DNA of 64,000 nt from Streptomyces sp. NBC_00554 (GTDB taxonomy: Bacteria > Actinomycetota > Actinomycetes > Streptomycetales > Streptomycetaceae): contig NZ_CP107799.1 in NCBI RefSeq assembly GCF_041431135.1, forward strand, positions 2,666,001-2,730,000, read 5' to 3'. Positions within the stretch are counted from its first letter, which is position 1, and the number at the start of each line of letters is the position of its first letter. Made by a program: the position numbers and the translations under genes. The notes beneath the pieces are model-generated. The model made no database searches, was not told the DNA's origin, and saw only the letters and a list, made by a program, of their open reading frames with translations. Below are positions 33,337 through 42,919 of the stretch, piece by piece.

Positions 33337-36300
33337 TTACGAGCGCGGCTTCTCGCGCATCTCGTACGTCGCGATGACGTCGTCGACCTTGATGTCGTTG
33401 AAGTTGCCGAGGTTGATACCACCCTCGAACCCTTCGCGGATCTCGGTGACGTCGTCCTTGAAGCGACGCAGCCCGGAGATGTTGAGGCTCTCCGCGATGA
33501 CCTTGCCGTCGCGGATGAGGCGCGCCTTGGTGTTGCGCTTGACCTCGCCCGAGCGGACCAGGACACCGGCGATGTTGCCGAGCTTGGACGACTTGAAGAC
33601 CTCGCGGATCTCCGCCGTGCCGAGCTCGACCTCCTCGTACTCCGGCTTGAGCATGCCCTTGAGGGCCGCCTCGATCTCCTCGATGGCCTGGTAGATCACC
33701 GAGTAGTACCGGACGTCGACGCCCTCGCGCTCCGCCATCTGAGCCGCGCGGCCCGCAGCGCGGACGTTGAAGCCGATGACGATCGCGTCGGAGCCGGTCG
33801 CCAGGTTGATGTCCGACTCGGTGACCGCACCCACACCGCGGTGCAGGACGCGGATGTCGACCTCGTCGCCGACGTCGAGCTGGAGCAGCGAGGACTCGAG
33901 AGCCTCCACCGAACCGGACGCGTCGCCCTTGATGATGAGGTTGAGTTCCTGCACCAGACCGGCCTTGAGGGCCTCGTCCAGGTTCTCCAGGGAGAACCGG
34001 ACACCCCGGCGGGCGAAGTTGGCGTTGCGCTCACGCGCCGCGCGCTTCTCGGCGATCTGACGCGCCGTGCGGTCCTCGTCGACAACCAGGAAGTTGTCGC
34101 CGGCGCCCGGGACGTTGGTGAGACCCAGGACCAGGACGGGGGTCGACGGACCCGCTTCCTCGACGTTGTTGCCGTTGTCGTCGAGCATCGCCCGGACACG
34201 GCCGTACGCGTCGCCGACCACCATCGTGTCGCCGATGCGCAGCGTGCCGCGCTGGACCAGGACCGTCGAAACGGCACCACGGCCACGGTCGAGGTGGGAC
34301 TCGATCGCAATACCCTGCGCGTCCTGCTCCGGGTTGGCCCGCAGGTCGAGCGAGGCGTCCGCGGTGAGGACCACGGCCTCCAGCAGGCTCTCGATGTTGA
34401 GGCCCTGCTTGGCGGAGATGTCGACGAACATCGTGTCGCCGCCGTACTCCTCGGCCACCAGACCGAACTCGGTGAGCTGACCGCGTACCTTGGTCGGGTC
34501 GGCGCCCTCGACGTCGATCTTGTTGACCGCGACCACGATCGGCACGTCGGCCGCCTTGGCGTGGTTCAACGCCTCGATCGTCTGAGGCATCACACCGTCG
34601 TTGGCCGCCACCACGAGGATCGCGATGTCGGTCGACTTGGCACCACGTGCACGCATGGCGGTGAACGCCTCGTGACCCGGGGTGTCGATGAAGGTGATCC
34701 TGCGCTCTTCGCCGTTGACCTCGGTCGCGACCTGGTACGCACCGATGTGCTGCGTGATACCGCCGGCCTCGCCCGCAACGACGTTCGTCTTGCGGATGGT
34801 GTCGAGAAGGCGGGTCTTACCGTGGTCGACGTGACCCATGACGGTCACGACCGGCGGACGGACCACGAGGTCGTCCTCGTCGCCCTCGTCCTCGCCGAAC
34901 TCGATGTCGAAGGACTCGAGCAGCTCGCGGTCCTCCTCCTCGGGGCTGACGATCTCGAGGACGAAGTTCATCTCGTCCGCGAGGAGCTTCAGCGTCTCGT
35001 CGGAGACGGACTGCGTGGCAGTGACCATCTCGCCGAGGTTCATCATCACGCCGACGAGCGACGCCGGGTTGGCGCCGATCTTCTCGGCGAAGTCGGTGAG
35101 CGAGGCACCGCGCGACAGGCGGACGGACTGTCCGTTGCCGCGAGGCAGCATGACGCCGCCGACCGACGGGGCCTGCATGGCCTCGTACTCCTGGCGCCTC
35201 TGCCGCTTCGACTTGCGACCACGACGCGCGGGACCACCGGGACGACCGAAGGCGCCCTGTGTGCCACCACGGCCACCCGGACCACCGGGACGACCGCCGA
35301 AGCCGGGACGACCGCCGCCACCGCCACCGGGACCACCGGGACGACCGGCGAAACCGCCACCGCCGCCACCCGGACCACCGGGACGACCGGCGAAACCGCC
35401 GCCACCGCCACCGGGACCGGCCGGACGACCGGCGAAGCCGCCGCCGCCACCGGGACGACCGCCACCGGCACCGCCGGGACGACCGCCACCGCCACCGGGA
35501 CCACGGCCGCCACCGGGGCCACCGCCGCCCGGACGCGGGCTGCCGGCAGCGGGACGCTGCGGCATCATGCCGGGGTTCGGACGGTTACCACCGGGGCCGC
35601 CGCCGGGACGCGGAGCGCCACCCTGCGGACGAGGCATGCCGCCCGGAGACGGACGAGCACCACCCGGACCGCCCTGCGGACGCGGAGCGCCGCCGGGACC
35701 GCCCTGGGGACGGGGACCGCGGTCACCACGGTCCTGACCCGCGCCCTGCGGACGCGGGCTGCCGGGGGCGCCTGCGCCACCCGGACGCGGGGCACCACCC
35801 GGACGGGGCGCCTGGGGGCGCGCCATACCGGTGGAGCCACCAGAGGTGAACGGGTTGTTGCCCGGACGGGGACCGGCCGGACGAGCACCGGGACGTGCGC
35901 CCTGGCCACCCGGACGCGGAGCGCCCTGACGGTCGGGGCGGTCGCCACGCTCGGGACGGTCCGTGCGCTCGGGACGGTCGGTACGGCCCTGACCACCCTG
36001 GCCGGGACCGGCCGGACGAGCACCGGCAGGCTTCGGAGCGCCGGGACGGGCAGCAGCCGGACGAGCACCGGCGGCCGGAGCCGCGGGAGCCGACGGGGGC
36101 GCCGTGAACTCGGCTGCGACCGGAGCCGGAGCCGCCGGAGCGGGCTTCGGCGCGGGCTTGGGACCCGGACGCGGGCCCGAGGCGGGAGTGGACGGAATGA
36201 CCGGGGTGACCGGTGCGGCCTCCGCGGGCTTCTCGGCCACGGCCGGCTTGGGAGCCGGCGGGCGCGGGGCGGCCGGACGGGCGGCCTGCGCGGGAGAAGG

Positions 36301-36513
36301 CGCACCCGGCTTGGCGGGCGCGGCCTTGCGCGGCGCCGGCTTGCCGCCGCCGTTGCCCTGCTGGAGGGCATCTGTCAGTTTGCGTACTACGGGCGCCTCG
36401 ATCGTCGAGGACGCTGAACGGACGAACTCACCGAGTTCCTGGAGCTTGGCCATGACGACCTTGCTCTCAACCCCGAACTCCTTAGCGAGTTCGTATACCC
36501 GGACCTTAGCCAC
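33337..36513 (-). CDS. infB: Translation initiation factor IF-2
   Basis: IF-2 is the GTPase that brings fMet-tRNA to the 30S subunit. The 1058-residue protein starts with the IF2N motif ([17 protein letters not shown]), followed by a low-complexity Pro/Ala/Gly/Arg region to about residue 430 with 14-residue repeats ([14 protein letters not shown]). The G domain follows: GHVDHGKT at about 560-567, then [10 protein letters not shown] and [10 protein letters not shown]; domains II-IV complete the C-terminal half. The start is a GTG at 36513 with AAGGAG 4 nt upstream. The N-terminus is much longer than in E. coli but usual for Streptomyces. The gene belongs to the rimP-nusA-ylxR-infB run. Confidence 0.97.
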   Translation of the reverse strand: MAKVRVYELAKEFGVESKVVMAKLQELGEFVRSASSTIEAPVVRKLTDALQQGNGGGKPAPRKAAPAKPGAPSPAQAARPAAPRPPAPKPAVAEKPAEAAPVTPVIPSTPASGPRPGPKPAPKPAPAAPAPVAAEFTAPPSAPAAPAAGARPAAARPGAPKPAGARPAGPGQGGQGRTDRPERTDRPERGDRPDRQGAPRPGGQGARPGARPAGPRPGNNPFTSGGSTGMARPQAPRPGGAPRPGGAGAPGSPRPQGAGQDRGDRGPRPQGGPGGAPRPQGGPGGARPSPGGMPRPQGGAPRPGGGPGGNRPNPGMMPQRPAAGSPRPGGGGPGGGRGPGGGGGRPGGAGGGRPGGGGGFAGRPAGPGGGGGGFAGRPGGPGGGGGGFAGRPGGPGGGGGGRPGFGGRPGGPGGRGGTQGAFGRPGGPARRGRKSKRQRRQEYEAMQAPSVGGVMLPRGNGQSVRLSRGASLTDFAEKIGANPASLVGVMMNLGEMVTATQSVSDETLKLLADEMNFVLEIVSPEEEDRELLESFDIEFGEDEGDEDDLVVRPPVVTVMGHVDHGKTRLLDTIRKTNVVAGEAGGITQHIGAYQVATEVNGEERRITFIDTPGHEAFTAMRARGAKSTDIAILVVAANDGVMPQTIEALNHAKAADVPIVVAVNKIDVEGADPTKVRGQLTEFGLVAEEYGGDTMFVDISAKQGLNIESLLEAVVLTADASLDLRANPEQDAQGIAIESHLDRGRGAVSTVLVQRGTLRIGDTMVVGDAYGRVRAMLDDNGNNVEEAGPSTPVLVLGLTNVPGAGDNFLVVDEDRTARQIAEKRAARERNANFARRGVRFSLENLDEALKAGLVQELNLIIKGDASGSVEALESSLLQLDVGDEVDIRVLHRGVGAVTESDINLATGSDAIVIGFNVRAAGRAAQMAEREGVDVRYYSVIYQAIEEIEAALKGMLKPEYEEVELGTAEIREVFKSSKLGNIAGVLVRSGEVKRNTKARLIRDGKVIAESLNISGLRRFKDDVTEIREGFEGGINLGNFNDIKVDDVIATYEMREKPRS

Positions 36514-36660
36514 TTCGCTCCTTTTAGGTCCGGGTTGCGTCCGGACCGTCGCTACTTCATGGGCGTACTCATCGCGTGCTCATCGAGTGCTCATCGCAAT
36601 CTCGACCTACTTCCAACTCGCGGGGTACCAGGGCCGCACGGGGGTTCCGTACGACACGTC
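36514..36660 (-). promoter_or_regulatory. ylxR-infB leader with 11-bp repeats and hairpin
   Basis: These 147 bases carry three tandem 11-bp units (36565-36575, 36576-36586, 36587-36597; unit GTGCTCATCGC with small changes). A 6-bp inverted repeat (36529-36534 with 36541-36546) lies directly upstream of the infB ribosome binding site. Either could affect infB translation. Confidence 0.5.
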
Positions 36661-36939
36661 TTACGGTGTTACCTGCTCGACGTAGTGGCGCAACGCCTTC
36701 ATGTCGAGCGATCCCGGGGCACGCAGCGCCCGTGGGAACGCCCGGCGGCGGACCGCCAGGTCGAGACAGGCCAGGACGGGGTGTACGTACGAGCCCCGGC
36801 CGGGCAGCGTACCGCGATGATCGGGGACACATTCACCCTCGACCGCCACGATGCGCAGCAGATCCTTCTTGGCCGCTCGCTCCCGACACCCCACACAGGT
36901 GCGTTCAGGGCATGCGCGGGCTCGCGTCCGGCCAGACAC
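36661..36939 (-). CDS. ylxR: YlxR family RNA-binding protein (DUF448)
   Basis: The 92-residue protein has the YlxR signature ERTCVGCRERAAKKDLLRIV and GRGSYVHPVLACLDLAVRRR. YlxR is an RNA-binding protein encoded between nusA and infB; the B. subtilis homologue was reported to modulate RNase P. The start is GTG at 36939 (VSGRTRARACPE), with only a weak AAGAG upstream. It lies 102 bp after nusA. Confidence 0.92.
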   Translation of the reverse strand: MSGRTRARACPERTCVGCRERAAKKDLLRIVAVEGECVPDHRGTLPGRGSYVHPVLACLDLAVRRRAFPRALRAPGSLDMKALRHYVEQVTP

Positions 36940-37041
36940 TCTTAAGTCTACCTCCCCGTACCGACCTCACCCCTTTGGGGCAAGAATCGAACGGTTGTTG
37001 TCGTGATCTAAGCCACCTGCGGCTTGGATCTATTCCCGGGC

Positions 37042-38040
37042 CTATTCCCCGGCCTGGTCGCCCGCCTGTTCGGTGTCCGGACGGATGTCGATCCGCCAGC
37101 CGGTCAGGCGGGCCGCAAGACGGGCATTCTGGCCCTCCTTGCCGATCGCCAGCGACAGCTGGTAGTCGGGGACGGTCACGCGCGCGGAGCGGGCCGCGAG
37201 GTCGACGACCTCGACCTTGGAGACGCGGGCCGGGGACAGCGCGTTCGCCACCATCTCGGCCGGGTCGTCCGCCCAGTCGACGATGTCGATCTTCTCGCCG
37301 TTCAGCTCGGCCATCACGTTGCGCACCCGGCTGCCCATGGGGCCGATGCAGGCGCCCTTGGGATTCAGCCCGGACCGAGTGGAGCGGACGGCGATCTTCG
37401 TACGGTGGCCCGCCTCGCGCGCGATGGCGGCGATCTCGACGGACCCGTCGGCGATCTCCGGCACCTCGAGGGCGAACAGCTTCTTCACCAGGTTGGGGTG
37501 TGTGCGGGAGAGCGTCACGGACGGACCGCGGACGCCCTTGGCGACCCGGACGACGTACGAGCGCAGGCGCAGGCCGTGCGTGTAGGTCTCACCGGGGACC
37601 TGCTCCTGCACCGGCAGGATGGCCTCCAGCTTGCCGATGTCGACCAGGACGTTCTTGGGGTCGCGGCCCTGCTGCACGACACCGGTGACGATGTCGCCCT
37701 CGCGGCCCGCGTACTCGCCGAGCGTCGCGTCGTCCTCGGCGTCCCGCAGGCGCTGCAGGATGACCTGCTTGGCGGTGGTCGCTGCGATGCGGCCGAAACC
37801 CGACGGGGTGTCGTCGAACTCGCGCGCCTCCTGCCCCTCCTCCAGGTCCTCGGGGTCCTCCTTCGCCCACACGGTCACATGACCGGTCTCCCGGTCGAGC
37901 TTCACGCGCGCGTGCCGGCGGCTTCCCTCGGTGCGGTGGTAGGCGATGAGGAGGGCCGACTCGATCGCCTCGACCAGCAGGTCGAAGGAGATCTCCTTCT
38001 CCCGTACCAAACCCCGCAGGGCACTCATGTCGATGTCCAC
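37042..38040 (-). CDS. nusA: Transcription termination/antitermination factor NusA
   Basis: NusA binds RNA polymerase and nascent RNA. The 332-residue protein contains the N-terminal RNAP-binding domain ([14 protein letters not shown]), an S1 domain ([20 protein letters not shown]) and two KH domains ([37 protein letters not shown]), and lacks the acidic repeats of E. coli NusA, as usual in actinobacteria. I chose the GTG at 38040 ([10 protein letters not shown]), 2 nt after the rimP stop, with GGAGG in the rimP end. The much longer upstream frame is non-coding. Confidence 0.96.
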   Translation of the reverse strand: MDIDMSALRGLVREKEISFDLLVEAIESALLIAYHRTEGSRRHARVKLDRETGHVTVWAKEDPEDLEEGQEAREFDDTPSGFGRIAATTAKQVILQRLRDAEDDATLGEYAGREGDIVTGVVQQGRDPKNVLVDIGKLEAILPVQEQVPGETYTHGLRLRSYVVRVAKGVRGPSVTLSRTHPNLVKKLFALEVPEIADGSVEIAAIAREAGHRTKIAVRSTRSGLNPKGACIGPMGSRVRNVMAELNGEKIDIVDWADDPAEMVANALSPARVSKVEVVDLAARSARVTVPDYQLSLAIGKEGQNARLAARLTGWRIDIRPDTEQAGDQAGE

Positions 38041-38042
38041 GG

Positions 38043-38585
38043 CTACGCCTCCTCTGCGTTCTCTTCGAGCGCTTCTTGCTCGTCTTGCTCGTGCTGGTCG
38101 TCGGGCTTGCTCTTGCGGTTGAACTCGACCTGGACGCGCGCCTTGGTGATGTCCTCGAAGGCGAGCCTCTTGGCGGTGGGCTTGCGCCCCTTCACGCCGG
38201 GCACTTCGACGTCGACTCCGGAGTCGTCGACGGTGAGGATCCGGGCGATCAGCTCCGAGTCGTCGCTCAGCTGGAACTTCACCAGGCGGTCCGTGGCACG
38301 TACGTAGTGACGGTGCTCCTTGAGCTCGCGCTCGGCACCGGGGGTTCCGACCTCGAGGGTGTACTCGCCCTCGCCCATCGCGTCCGTCTCGTCGAGCTTC
38401 GCCGAGAGCGCACGGCTCACATCGGCGATCTGGTCCAGGTCGGCACCCGTGTCCGAGTCGACGACGACACGCAGCACACGCTTGCGTCCCACCGAGTCCA
38501 CCTCGACCTCTTCGAGATCGAGTCCCTGAGAGCTGACGAGAGGTTCCAGCAGTTCTCGCAGCCTCTCGCTCTGGGTGGTGCTCAT
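38043..38585 (-). CDS. rimP: Ribosome maturation factor RimP
   Basis: RimP assists 30S assembly. The 180-residue protein has the N-terminal domain ([40 protein letters not shown]) with [13 protein letters not shown], and the SH3-like C-terminal domain. It ends with an acidic tail ([19 protein letters not shown]) longer than in many homologues. It is the first gene of the nusA-infB run. A GGATACCCTT sequence about 60 nt upstream on the minus strand may be its -10. Confidence 0.95.
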   Translation of the reverse strand: MSTTQSERLRELLEPLVSSQGLDLEEVEVDSVGRKRVLRVVVDSDTGADLDQIADVSRALSAKLDETDAMGEGEYTLEVGTPGAERELKEHRHYVRATDRLVKFQLSDDSELIARILTVDDSGVDVEVPGVKGRKPTAKRLAFEDITKARVQVEFNRKSKPDDQHEQDEQEALEENAEEA

Positions 38586-38839
38586 CCGGGTGACTCCTCG
38601 GCCGCGTGTGCTGTTGTGGGTAGGTCTCGCGTGTCAGGTCAAAGGGTATCCGGTCGCCGGGGGTGTTGCCGTCCATCGTGACGCGGCCGGACGGCGGAGG
38701 GCGGGGGCACAGGGCGCGGAACAACCGGCCGGACGAGCACTGTGCGAGAGCCGCTGGCCACCGATCGGCCGGGGCGCGGGTACCGTGATCACGGGCGTGC
38801 AGCCCTCCCTTTCGTACGAGCCTTCCGAGGACGTCTCCC

Positions 38840-39394
38840 GTGCCGTTCACCCTGCCGTCGCGCACCCCCTCGGGCCCGCGCCGAAGGACCCTGCTCGCGT
38901 CGGCCGCGGGCGCCTTCGCGCTCGCGGGCTGTTCCACCTCCGAGCCGTCCACCACCGAGACCTCCGGTGGGGGCCCCTCGGCCGCCGACCGGGCACGCGC
39001 GCGTGCCGCCCTCGACAGCCGGGCACTCGCGGAGCGGTACGCGGCCGTGATCACCGCGTACCCGTCACTGGCGGAGCGCCTGCGCCCGCTGCGCGCGGAG
39101 GTCGTACGGCATACGGCCGCCTTCGACAGCGGAAGCCGGGCATCGGGATCGCCGTCACCGTCCGCGTCGGCATCGGAATCGGCGGTGGCCGCCGGCGCCA
39201 CCCCCGCCCCGTCGGCCACCGTGCCGGCCACCGAGAAGGACGCTCTCAAGGAGCTCGCGTCGGCCGAGCGCACCCTGGCCGACCAGCGCACGAAGGCCCT
39301 GCTGGACGTGCCGGGAGAGCTGGCCAGGCTGCTGGCGTCAGTGGCGGCGGCCGGGGCGGCACACGCCTACTTGTTGACGGAGGGGACGAAGTGA
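38840..39394 (+). CDS. Putative Tat/Sec lipoprotein with ferritin-like helical pattern
   Basis: The 184-residue protein has an N-terminal signal with [18 protein letters not shown]: a twin-arginine-like motif and lipobox LAGC with Cys31. It is therefore probably exported and lipidated. The mature part has two long helices ([40 protein letters not shown]) separated by a Ser/Pro/Ala linker, a pattern resembling the DUF4439 protein encoded next. The function is unknown. The start is GTG at 38840 after GAGGA. The stop overlaps the next gene by 4 nt. Confidence 0.75.
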   Translation: MPFTLPSRTPSGPRRRTLLASAAGAFALAGCSTSEPSTTETSGGGPSAADRARARAALDSRALAERYAAVITAYPSLAERLRPLRAEVVRHTAAFDSGSRASGSPSPSASASESAVAAGATPAPSATVPATEKDALKELASAERTLADQRTKALLDVPGELARLLASVAAAGAAHAYLLTEGTK

Positions 39395-39900
39395 CCGGCA
39401 CCAGGGAATCCAGGAGCGGCGACGACACCGAGGACGCCAAGAGGGCGAAGGCAGCGGAGCTGAAGGCGCTGCAGGCCGCGCTGGGCGCCGAGCACGCCGT
39501 CGTCTACGGGTACGGCGTCGTCGGCGGCAAGATCGACGATGCGCGCAGGACCGAGGCCCGGGCGGCCTACGACGCCCACCGGGCGCGGCGGGACGAGCTG
39601 GCGCGGGCCGTGCGGGACCTGGGCGGAAAGCCCGAGGCCTCGGCGGCGGCGTACGCACTGCCGTTCCAGGTGAAGGACTCGGCCACGGCCGTGCGGTTCG
39701 CGGCCGAACTGGAGGAGCGGGTTGCCGGGGTGTACTCCGATCTCGTACGGGCTTCCACGGGCGGCCAGCGGCGTACGGCCGCCGAGGCGCTGCGCGAGGC
39801 GGCGGTACGGGCCGTGCGGTGGCGCGGCGAGAGCGTAGCCTTCCCTGGGCTCGCCGAGCGGGCCGCCACCCCGTCCGCGTCGGCGCCCTCACCGGCCTAA
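39391..39900 (+). CDS. DUF4439 ferritin-like protein
   Basis: The 169-residue protein is mostly helical: LKALQAALGAEHAVVYGYGV, AAYDAHRARRDELARAVRDL and VRFAAELEERVAGVYSDLVR match the DUF4439 ferritin-like four-helix pattern, with Glu/His positions (AEH, AHR) that could bind metal; metal binding is not shown. The GTG start at 39391 sits in a GTGA overlap with the lipoprotein gene, implying that they act together. The third gene of the trio follows 26 bp later. Confidence 0.82.
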   Translation: MTGTRESRSGDDTEDAKRAKAAELKALQAALGAEHAVVYGYGVVGGKIDDARRTEARAAYDAHRARRDELARAVRDLGGKPEASAAAYALPFQVKDSATAVRFAAELEERVAGVYSDLVRASTGGQRRTAAEALREAAVRAVRWRGESVAFPGLAERAATPSASAPSPA

Positions 39901-39926
39901 CGCCAGCTGGAAGGAACCACTCGCGC

Positions 39927-40856
39927 ATGGCTTTCGAACCGCCGCAACGCCTCGTTCGGGCGCTCGGCGAGACGCAGCACAACGGGGCCGACGGTGCCGA
40001 GGGGACAGGTGGGACCGGCGACTGGCTGGACAAGCTGCCGACGCTGGCTCAACAGGCTGTTGATCTACGCGAGTTGACGGTGGAGCGGGTGCAGGCGCCC
40101 GGCGGGCGCAGCAGTCTGGTGGTCCTGGTCAGGCAGGCCGACGGGACGCCCGCCGTGCTGAAGCTGGCGCCCGGGCGAGCCCGTCCGGAGAGCGAGCGGG
40201 CCGCGCTCGCCCACTGGGACGGCCGGGGCGCGGTCCAGCTCCTCAACCCGGATGACGCACAGGGCGTACTGCTGCTCGAGCGCCTGCACCCCGACGTCTC
40301 CGTGCGCTCGCTGCCCGAGGCGAAGGCCCTGCTGGAGGCGGCCGGGACGCTGCGGCGGCTGTGGGTCGAGCCGCCCGCCGGGCACGCCTTCGAGACCGTC
40401 GCCGAGCGGACCGGGCGGCAGGCCGAGGCGATGCGGGCGTCGGCGGGTGCCGACGCGGAGGTCGCCGCCCTGGTGGACGCGGCGCTCGGGGCCCGCGAGG
40501 AGCTCCTGGCCGGCCCGCCCGAGGAACGGCTGCTGCACGGCACCTTCCGGCAGAGCAAGGTCCTCGCCGGTGAGCGCATGCCCTGGCTGGCCGTGGGCCC
40601 CGACCCGGTGGTCGGCGAGTGTGCCTTCGATCTGGCCCGGCTGGTCCGCGACCGGGTGGAGGATCTGATCGCGTCGCCTTCGGGGTCCTCGACCACGCGT
40701 CGGCGGGTGAAGCGGCTCGCCGAGTCGCTGGACGTGGACCAGGAGCGGCTGCGGGGCTGGACCCTGTTCCGGGCGGTCGAGTCGGGCGTACGGGCCCGGC
40801 GGGTCGGGCGTCCGCAGGACGCGGAGCTGCTCCTGGAGTTCGCGGGCTGGCTCTAA
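39927..40856 (+). CDS. Degenerate aminoglycoside phosphotransferase-like protein
   Basis: The 309-residue protein resembles the aminoglycoside/hydroxyurea-type kinases: AVLKLAPG (Lys79), LLLERLHPDVSVRSLP and VGECAFDLARLVRDRVEDLI fit the fold. However, the catalytic loop expected as HGD-x4-N reads HGTFRQSK (204-211), replacing both Asp and Asn, and the expected metal-binding Asp (as in IDPK) reads VGPD (223-226). It is therefore probably not an active kinase of the usual kind. The ATG at 39927 follows GGAAGGA. Its TAA stop overlaps the ferredoxin gene's stop on the other strand. Confidence 0.75.
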   Translation: MAFEPPQRLVRALGETQHNGADGAEGTGGTGDWLDKLPTLAQQAVDLRELTVERVQAPGGRSSLVVLVRQADGTPAVLKLAPGRARPESERAALAHWDGRGAVQLLNPDDAQGVLLLERLHPDVSVRSLPEAKALLEAAGTLRRLWVEPPAGHAFETVAERTGRQAEAMRASAGADAEVAALVDAALGAREELLAGPPEERLLHGTFRQSKVLAGERMPWLAVGPDPVVGECAFDLARLVRDRVEDLIASPSGSSTTRRRVKRLAESLDVDQERLRGWTLFRAVESGVRARRVGRPQDAELLLEFAGWL

Positions 40857-41068
40857 CTCCCTTGTGCCGAGGTGAGTTTGAGGGCCAGGACCGGGCAGTC
40901 GGCCGCGGCTCTCCGGGCACGTTTCAGGGTTCTCCCAGGGAGCGGGCCCCGACGGAACAGGGGGTAGCCCCACTCGTCGAGCGTGATGTGCTCGGGGAGC
41001 AGCTCCGCGCACAGGCCGTGCGCCTGGCAGGCGGTCCAGTCGACGGCGAGTTCCAGGTCGGCTTCCAT
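40853..41068 (-). CDS. Small ferredoxin, probably [3Fe-4S]
   Basis: The 71-residue protein contains C14-x5-C20 (CQAHGLC) and C58-Pro59, the three-Cys pattern of the small actinobacterial [3Fe-4S] ferredoxins. The ATG at 41068 begins 1 nt after the stop of the NuoF-like gene, so it is the last gene of the redox operon and probably exchanges electrons with that flavoprotein. The stop overlaps the convergent kinase-like gene. Confidence 0.85.
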   Translation of the reverse strand: MEADLELAVDWTACQAHGLCAELLPEHITLDEWGYPLFRRGPLPGRTLKRARRAAADCPVLALKLTSAQGS

Positions 41069-41069
41069 G

Positions 41070-42287
41070 TCAGCTCCGGTTCTCGGGGACGGGCAGCAGG
41101 GGCCGGCGGTCGGACGCCGTGCAGTGGCCCGCGGCGTGCGCGTCGAGTTCGGCGGCGAAGGTGGTGAACGCGCTGCGGACCAGGCGGACCGTGCCGTCGG
41201 GGTGGTGGCAGGCGCCGCGGCCCTCGACGAGTCCGGCCCAGCGGGCGACGTCCCGGCGGCTGGTGCCCTGCGGGCCGGGTGCGGCCAGCGTGCGGAACGC
41301 GGCGGCGATCCGGGGCAGGCCGTTGAGGCAGGGTCCGCACTGTCCGGCCGATTCGAGCGCGAGGTAGCGCAGCACGTCGGCCGTGTCGGCGAGGCCGCAG
41401 CGGTCGGCGGGCAGCGCGATGAGGACACCCGCTCCCAGGTCGGCGGCGGTCAGGGTGCGGGTCGCGGCCTCGGCGGCCGTGAGCCAGGTGCCGTGGTAGC
41501 CGCCGAGGAGCACCGCGCCGACGCCGTCCAGCGGGAGCAGCCGGTGCAGCGGTATCCCGAACGGCGCCTCCACGACCCGTACCTCCCGGCCCGGCGCGTA
41601 CACCGTGCACAGGGCGCTGCCCGGCTCGGTCGGCGTGCCCTGCGAACGGAACCAGTCGGCGCCGTAGCGGGCGATCAGGGCGAGGTGCGCGAGGGTCTCG
41701 ACGTTCTGGACGAGGGTCGGGGCCCGGCGTACACCCTGTTCGCGGACCGGAGGGTGCTGGTCGCGGGGCAGTGCGGCCTGCCCGGAGATGTACTGGGCGA
41801 GGGCCGATGACTGACCGGAGAGGAAGCGCTTCGGGACTCGTACGATCCGCACGGGCAGCGGGTCGTGGCGCTCGGTGAGTGCCGTTTCCAGGGGGGTCGC
41901 GCCGTCCTCGACGGCAAGGTACGCCTCCCCCGCACCGACCGCCTCGGCCGCCAACTGGAGCCCGTCCAGGACGAGATGCGGCGAGAGCCGCAGCAGCGTC
42001 TTGTCCTTGTGGCTGGCGGGCTCGCCCTCGGCGCCGTTCCCCACGACGACCGGGGCGCGGCCGGTGCGGCGGCCCGCCTCGGCGACGGCGACCAGTTTCC
42101 GGTACGTGGGGAAGGCGGCGCCGCCGCGACCCGTGAGGCCGGACTCGGCGAGGGTGCGCAGCAGGTGCGCCGGGTTGCCGTACGACACGGGGCCGTAGCG
42201 CTGCTGGTGTGTGGTGTGGCCGGCCGGGGCGCCGCCGGGGGCGAGCAGACGGGGTGGCATGTAGATGTCCGTGAAGGTCATGGTCAT
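41070..42287 (-). CDS. NuoF-like flavoprotein / Fe-S subunit
   Basis: The 405-residue protein resembles the 51-kDa (NuoF) subunit of complex I and RnfC-like proteins. It has the FMN/NADH fold with GRGGAAFPTYRKL (53-65) and NGAEGEPASHKDK (84-96), an SLBB-like middle and a C-terminal cluster segment ESAGQCGPCLNG. Compared with NuoF (ESCGxCxPC) the first cluster Cys is Ala; a later Cys is in RGACHHPDG. It probably takes electrons from NAD(P)H or ferredoxin to the membrane component. The ATG at 42287 overlaps the upstream stop. Confidence 0.85.
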   Translation of the reverse strand: MTMTFTDIYMPPRLLAPGGAPAGHTTHQQRYGPVSYGNPAHLLRTLAESGLTGRGGAAFPTYRKLVAVAEAGRRTGRAPVVVGNGAEGEPASHKDKTLLRLSPHLVLDGLQLAAEAVGAGEAYLAVEDGATPLETALTERHDPLPVRIVRVPKRFLSGQSSALAQYISGQAALPRDQHPPVREQGVRRAPTLVQNVETLAHLALIARYGADWFRSQGTPTEPGSALCTVYAPGREVRVVEAPFGIPLHRLLPLDGVGAVLLGGYHGTWLTAAEAATRTLTAADLGAGVLIALPADRCGLADTADVLRYLALESAGQCGPCLNGLPRIAAAFRTLAAPGPQGTSRRDVARWAGLVEGRGACHHPDGTVRLVRSAFTTFAAELDAHAAGHCTASDRRPLLPVPENRS

Positions 42288-42919
42288 GATCGAGGTCCCG
42301 CCGTCGTGCGGAGTCGGGCTGCGTGTTCGGCCGTGCGTTCGGCTGTGTGTTCGGCTGTGTGGAGGAGGGCGGCCGGGGTGCGCCTCGACGCGCGGGTCGC
42401 TTGGGCCACGCGGATGCCGAAGGCCGTGAGTACGGCGGCCACGCAGGAGACGGTCAGCCACAGCATCCAGGTGGCGCCGTTGTCCGTGCCGATGCCGATG
42501 CCGTGGACGAGGGCGACCGGCCAGGAGGCGTACGCCAGCCAGTGGACGGTGCGCCAGGTGCGGAGGCCGATCCTGGCCCGCAGCAGGCTGGTCACCAGCA
42601 CCGCGAGCATCAGGTCCAGGGCTACCGTGCCCAGGCCCAGCCAGAGGGGCTGGTAGTCGGAGACGAAGGGGACGAGGACGTCGAGGACGGTGATGTTGAC
42701 GTAGCCGTCCACTATCGCGGCCGTGATGTGCAGGGCGAGGAAGGCTGTGGCGGAGAGGGAGAGGGTGCGGTGGAGGGAGACCGTGCCGAACCTTGGGAGT
42801 CCGGGGAGTCTGCCTCTCAGCCGTACGGTGATGCCCAGCAGGACTACGAGGGTGAACAGGACGAGGCAGACCGCGCCTGTGGCTCTGTTGGCGTACCAGA
42901 GGATTGCGGAGTCGGTCAT
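42284..42919 (-). CDS. Ferric reductase-like transmembrane haem protein
   Basis: The 211-residue membrane protein has about six hydrophobic segments and two His pairs, H50/H64 (SLHRTLSL, FLALHIT) and H126/H139 (TVHWLAY, ALVHGIG), spaced as in b-type haem ligands of ferric-reductase-like membrane domains. It could pass electrons across the membrane. The C-terminus carries a short HTAE repeat from three 12-bp DNA repeats (42323-42358). It overlaps both neighbours by ATGA. Confidence 0.85.
   Translation of the reverse strand: MTDSAILWYANRATGAVCLVLFTLVVLLGITVRLRGRLPGLPRFGTVSLHRTLSLSATAFLALHITAAIVDGYVNITVLDVLVPFVSDYQPLWLGLGTVALDLMLAVLVTSLLRARIGLRTWRTVHWLAYASWPVALVHGIGIGTDNGATWMLWLTVSCVAAVLTAFGIRVAQATRASRRTPAALLHTAEHTAERTAEHAARLRTTAGPRS

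Noticed and set aside
33247..36417. 1056-residue frame opposite infB
   Set aside because: Antisense shadow; the Thr/Gly/Ala repeats simply mirror the infB low-complexity region.
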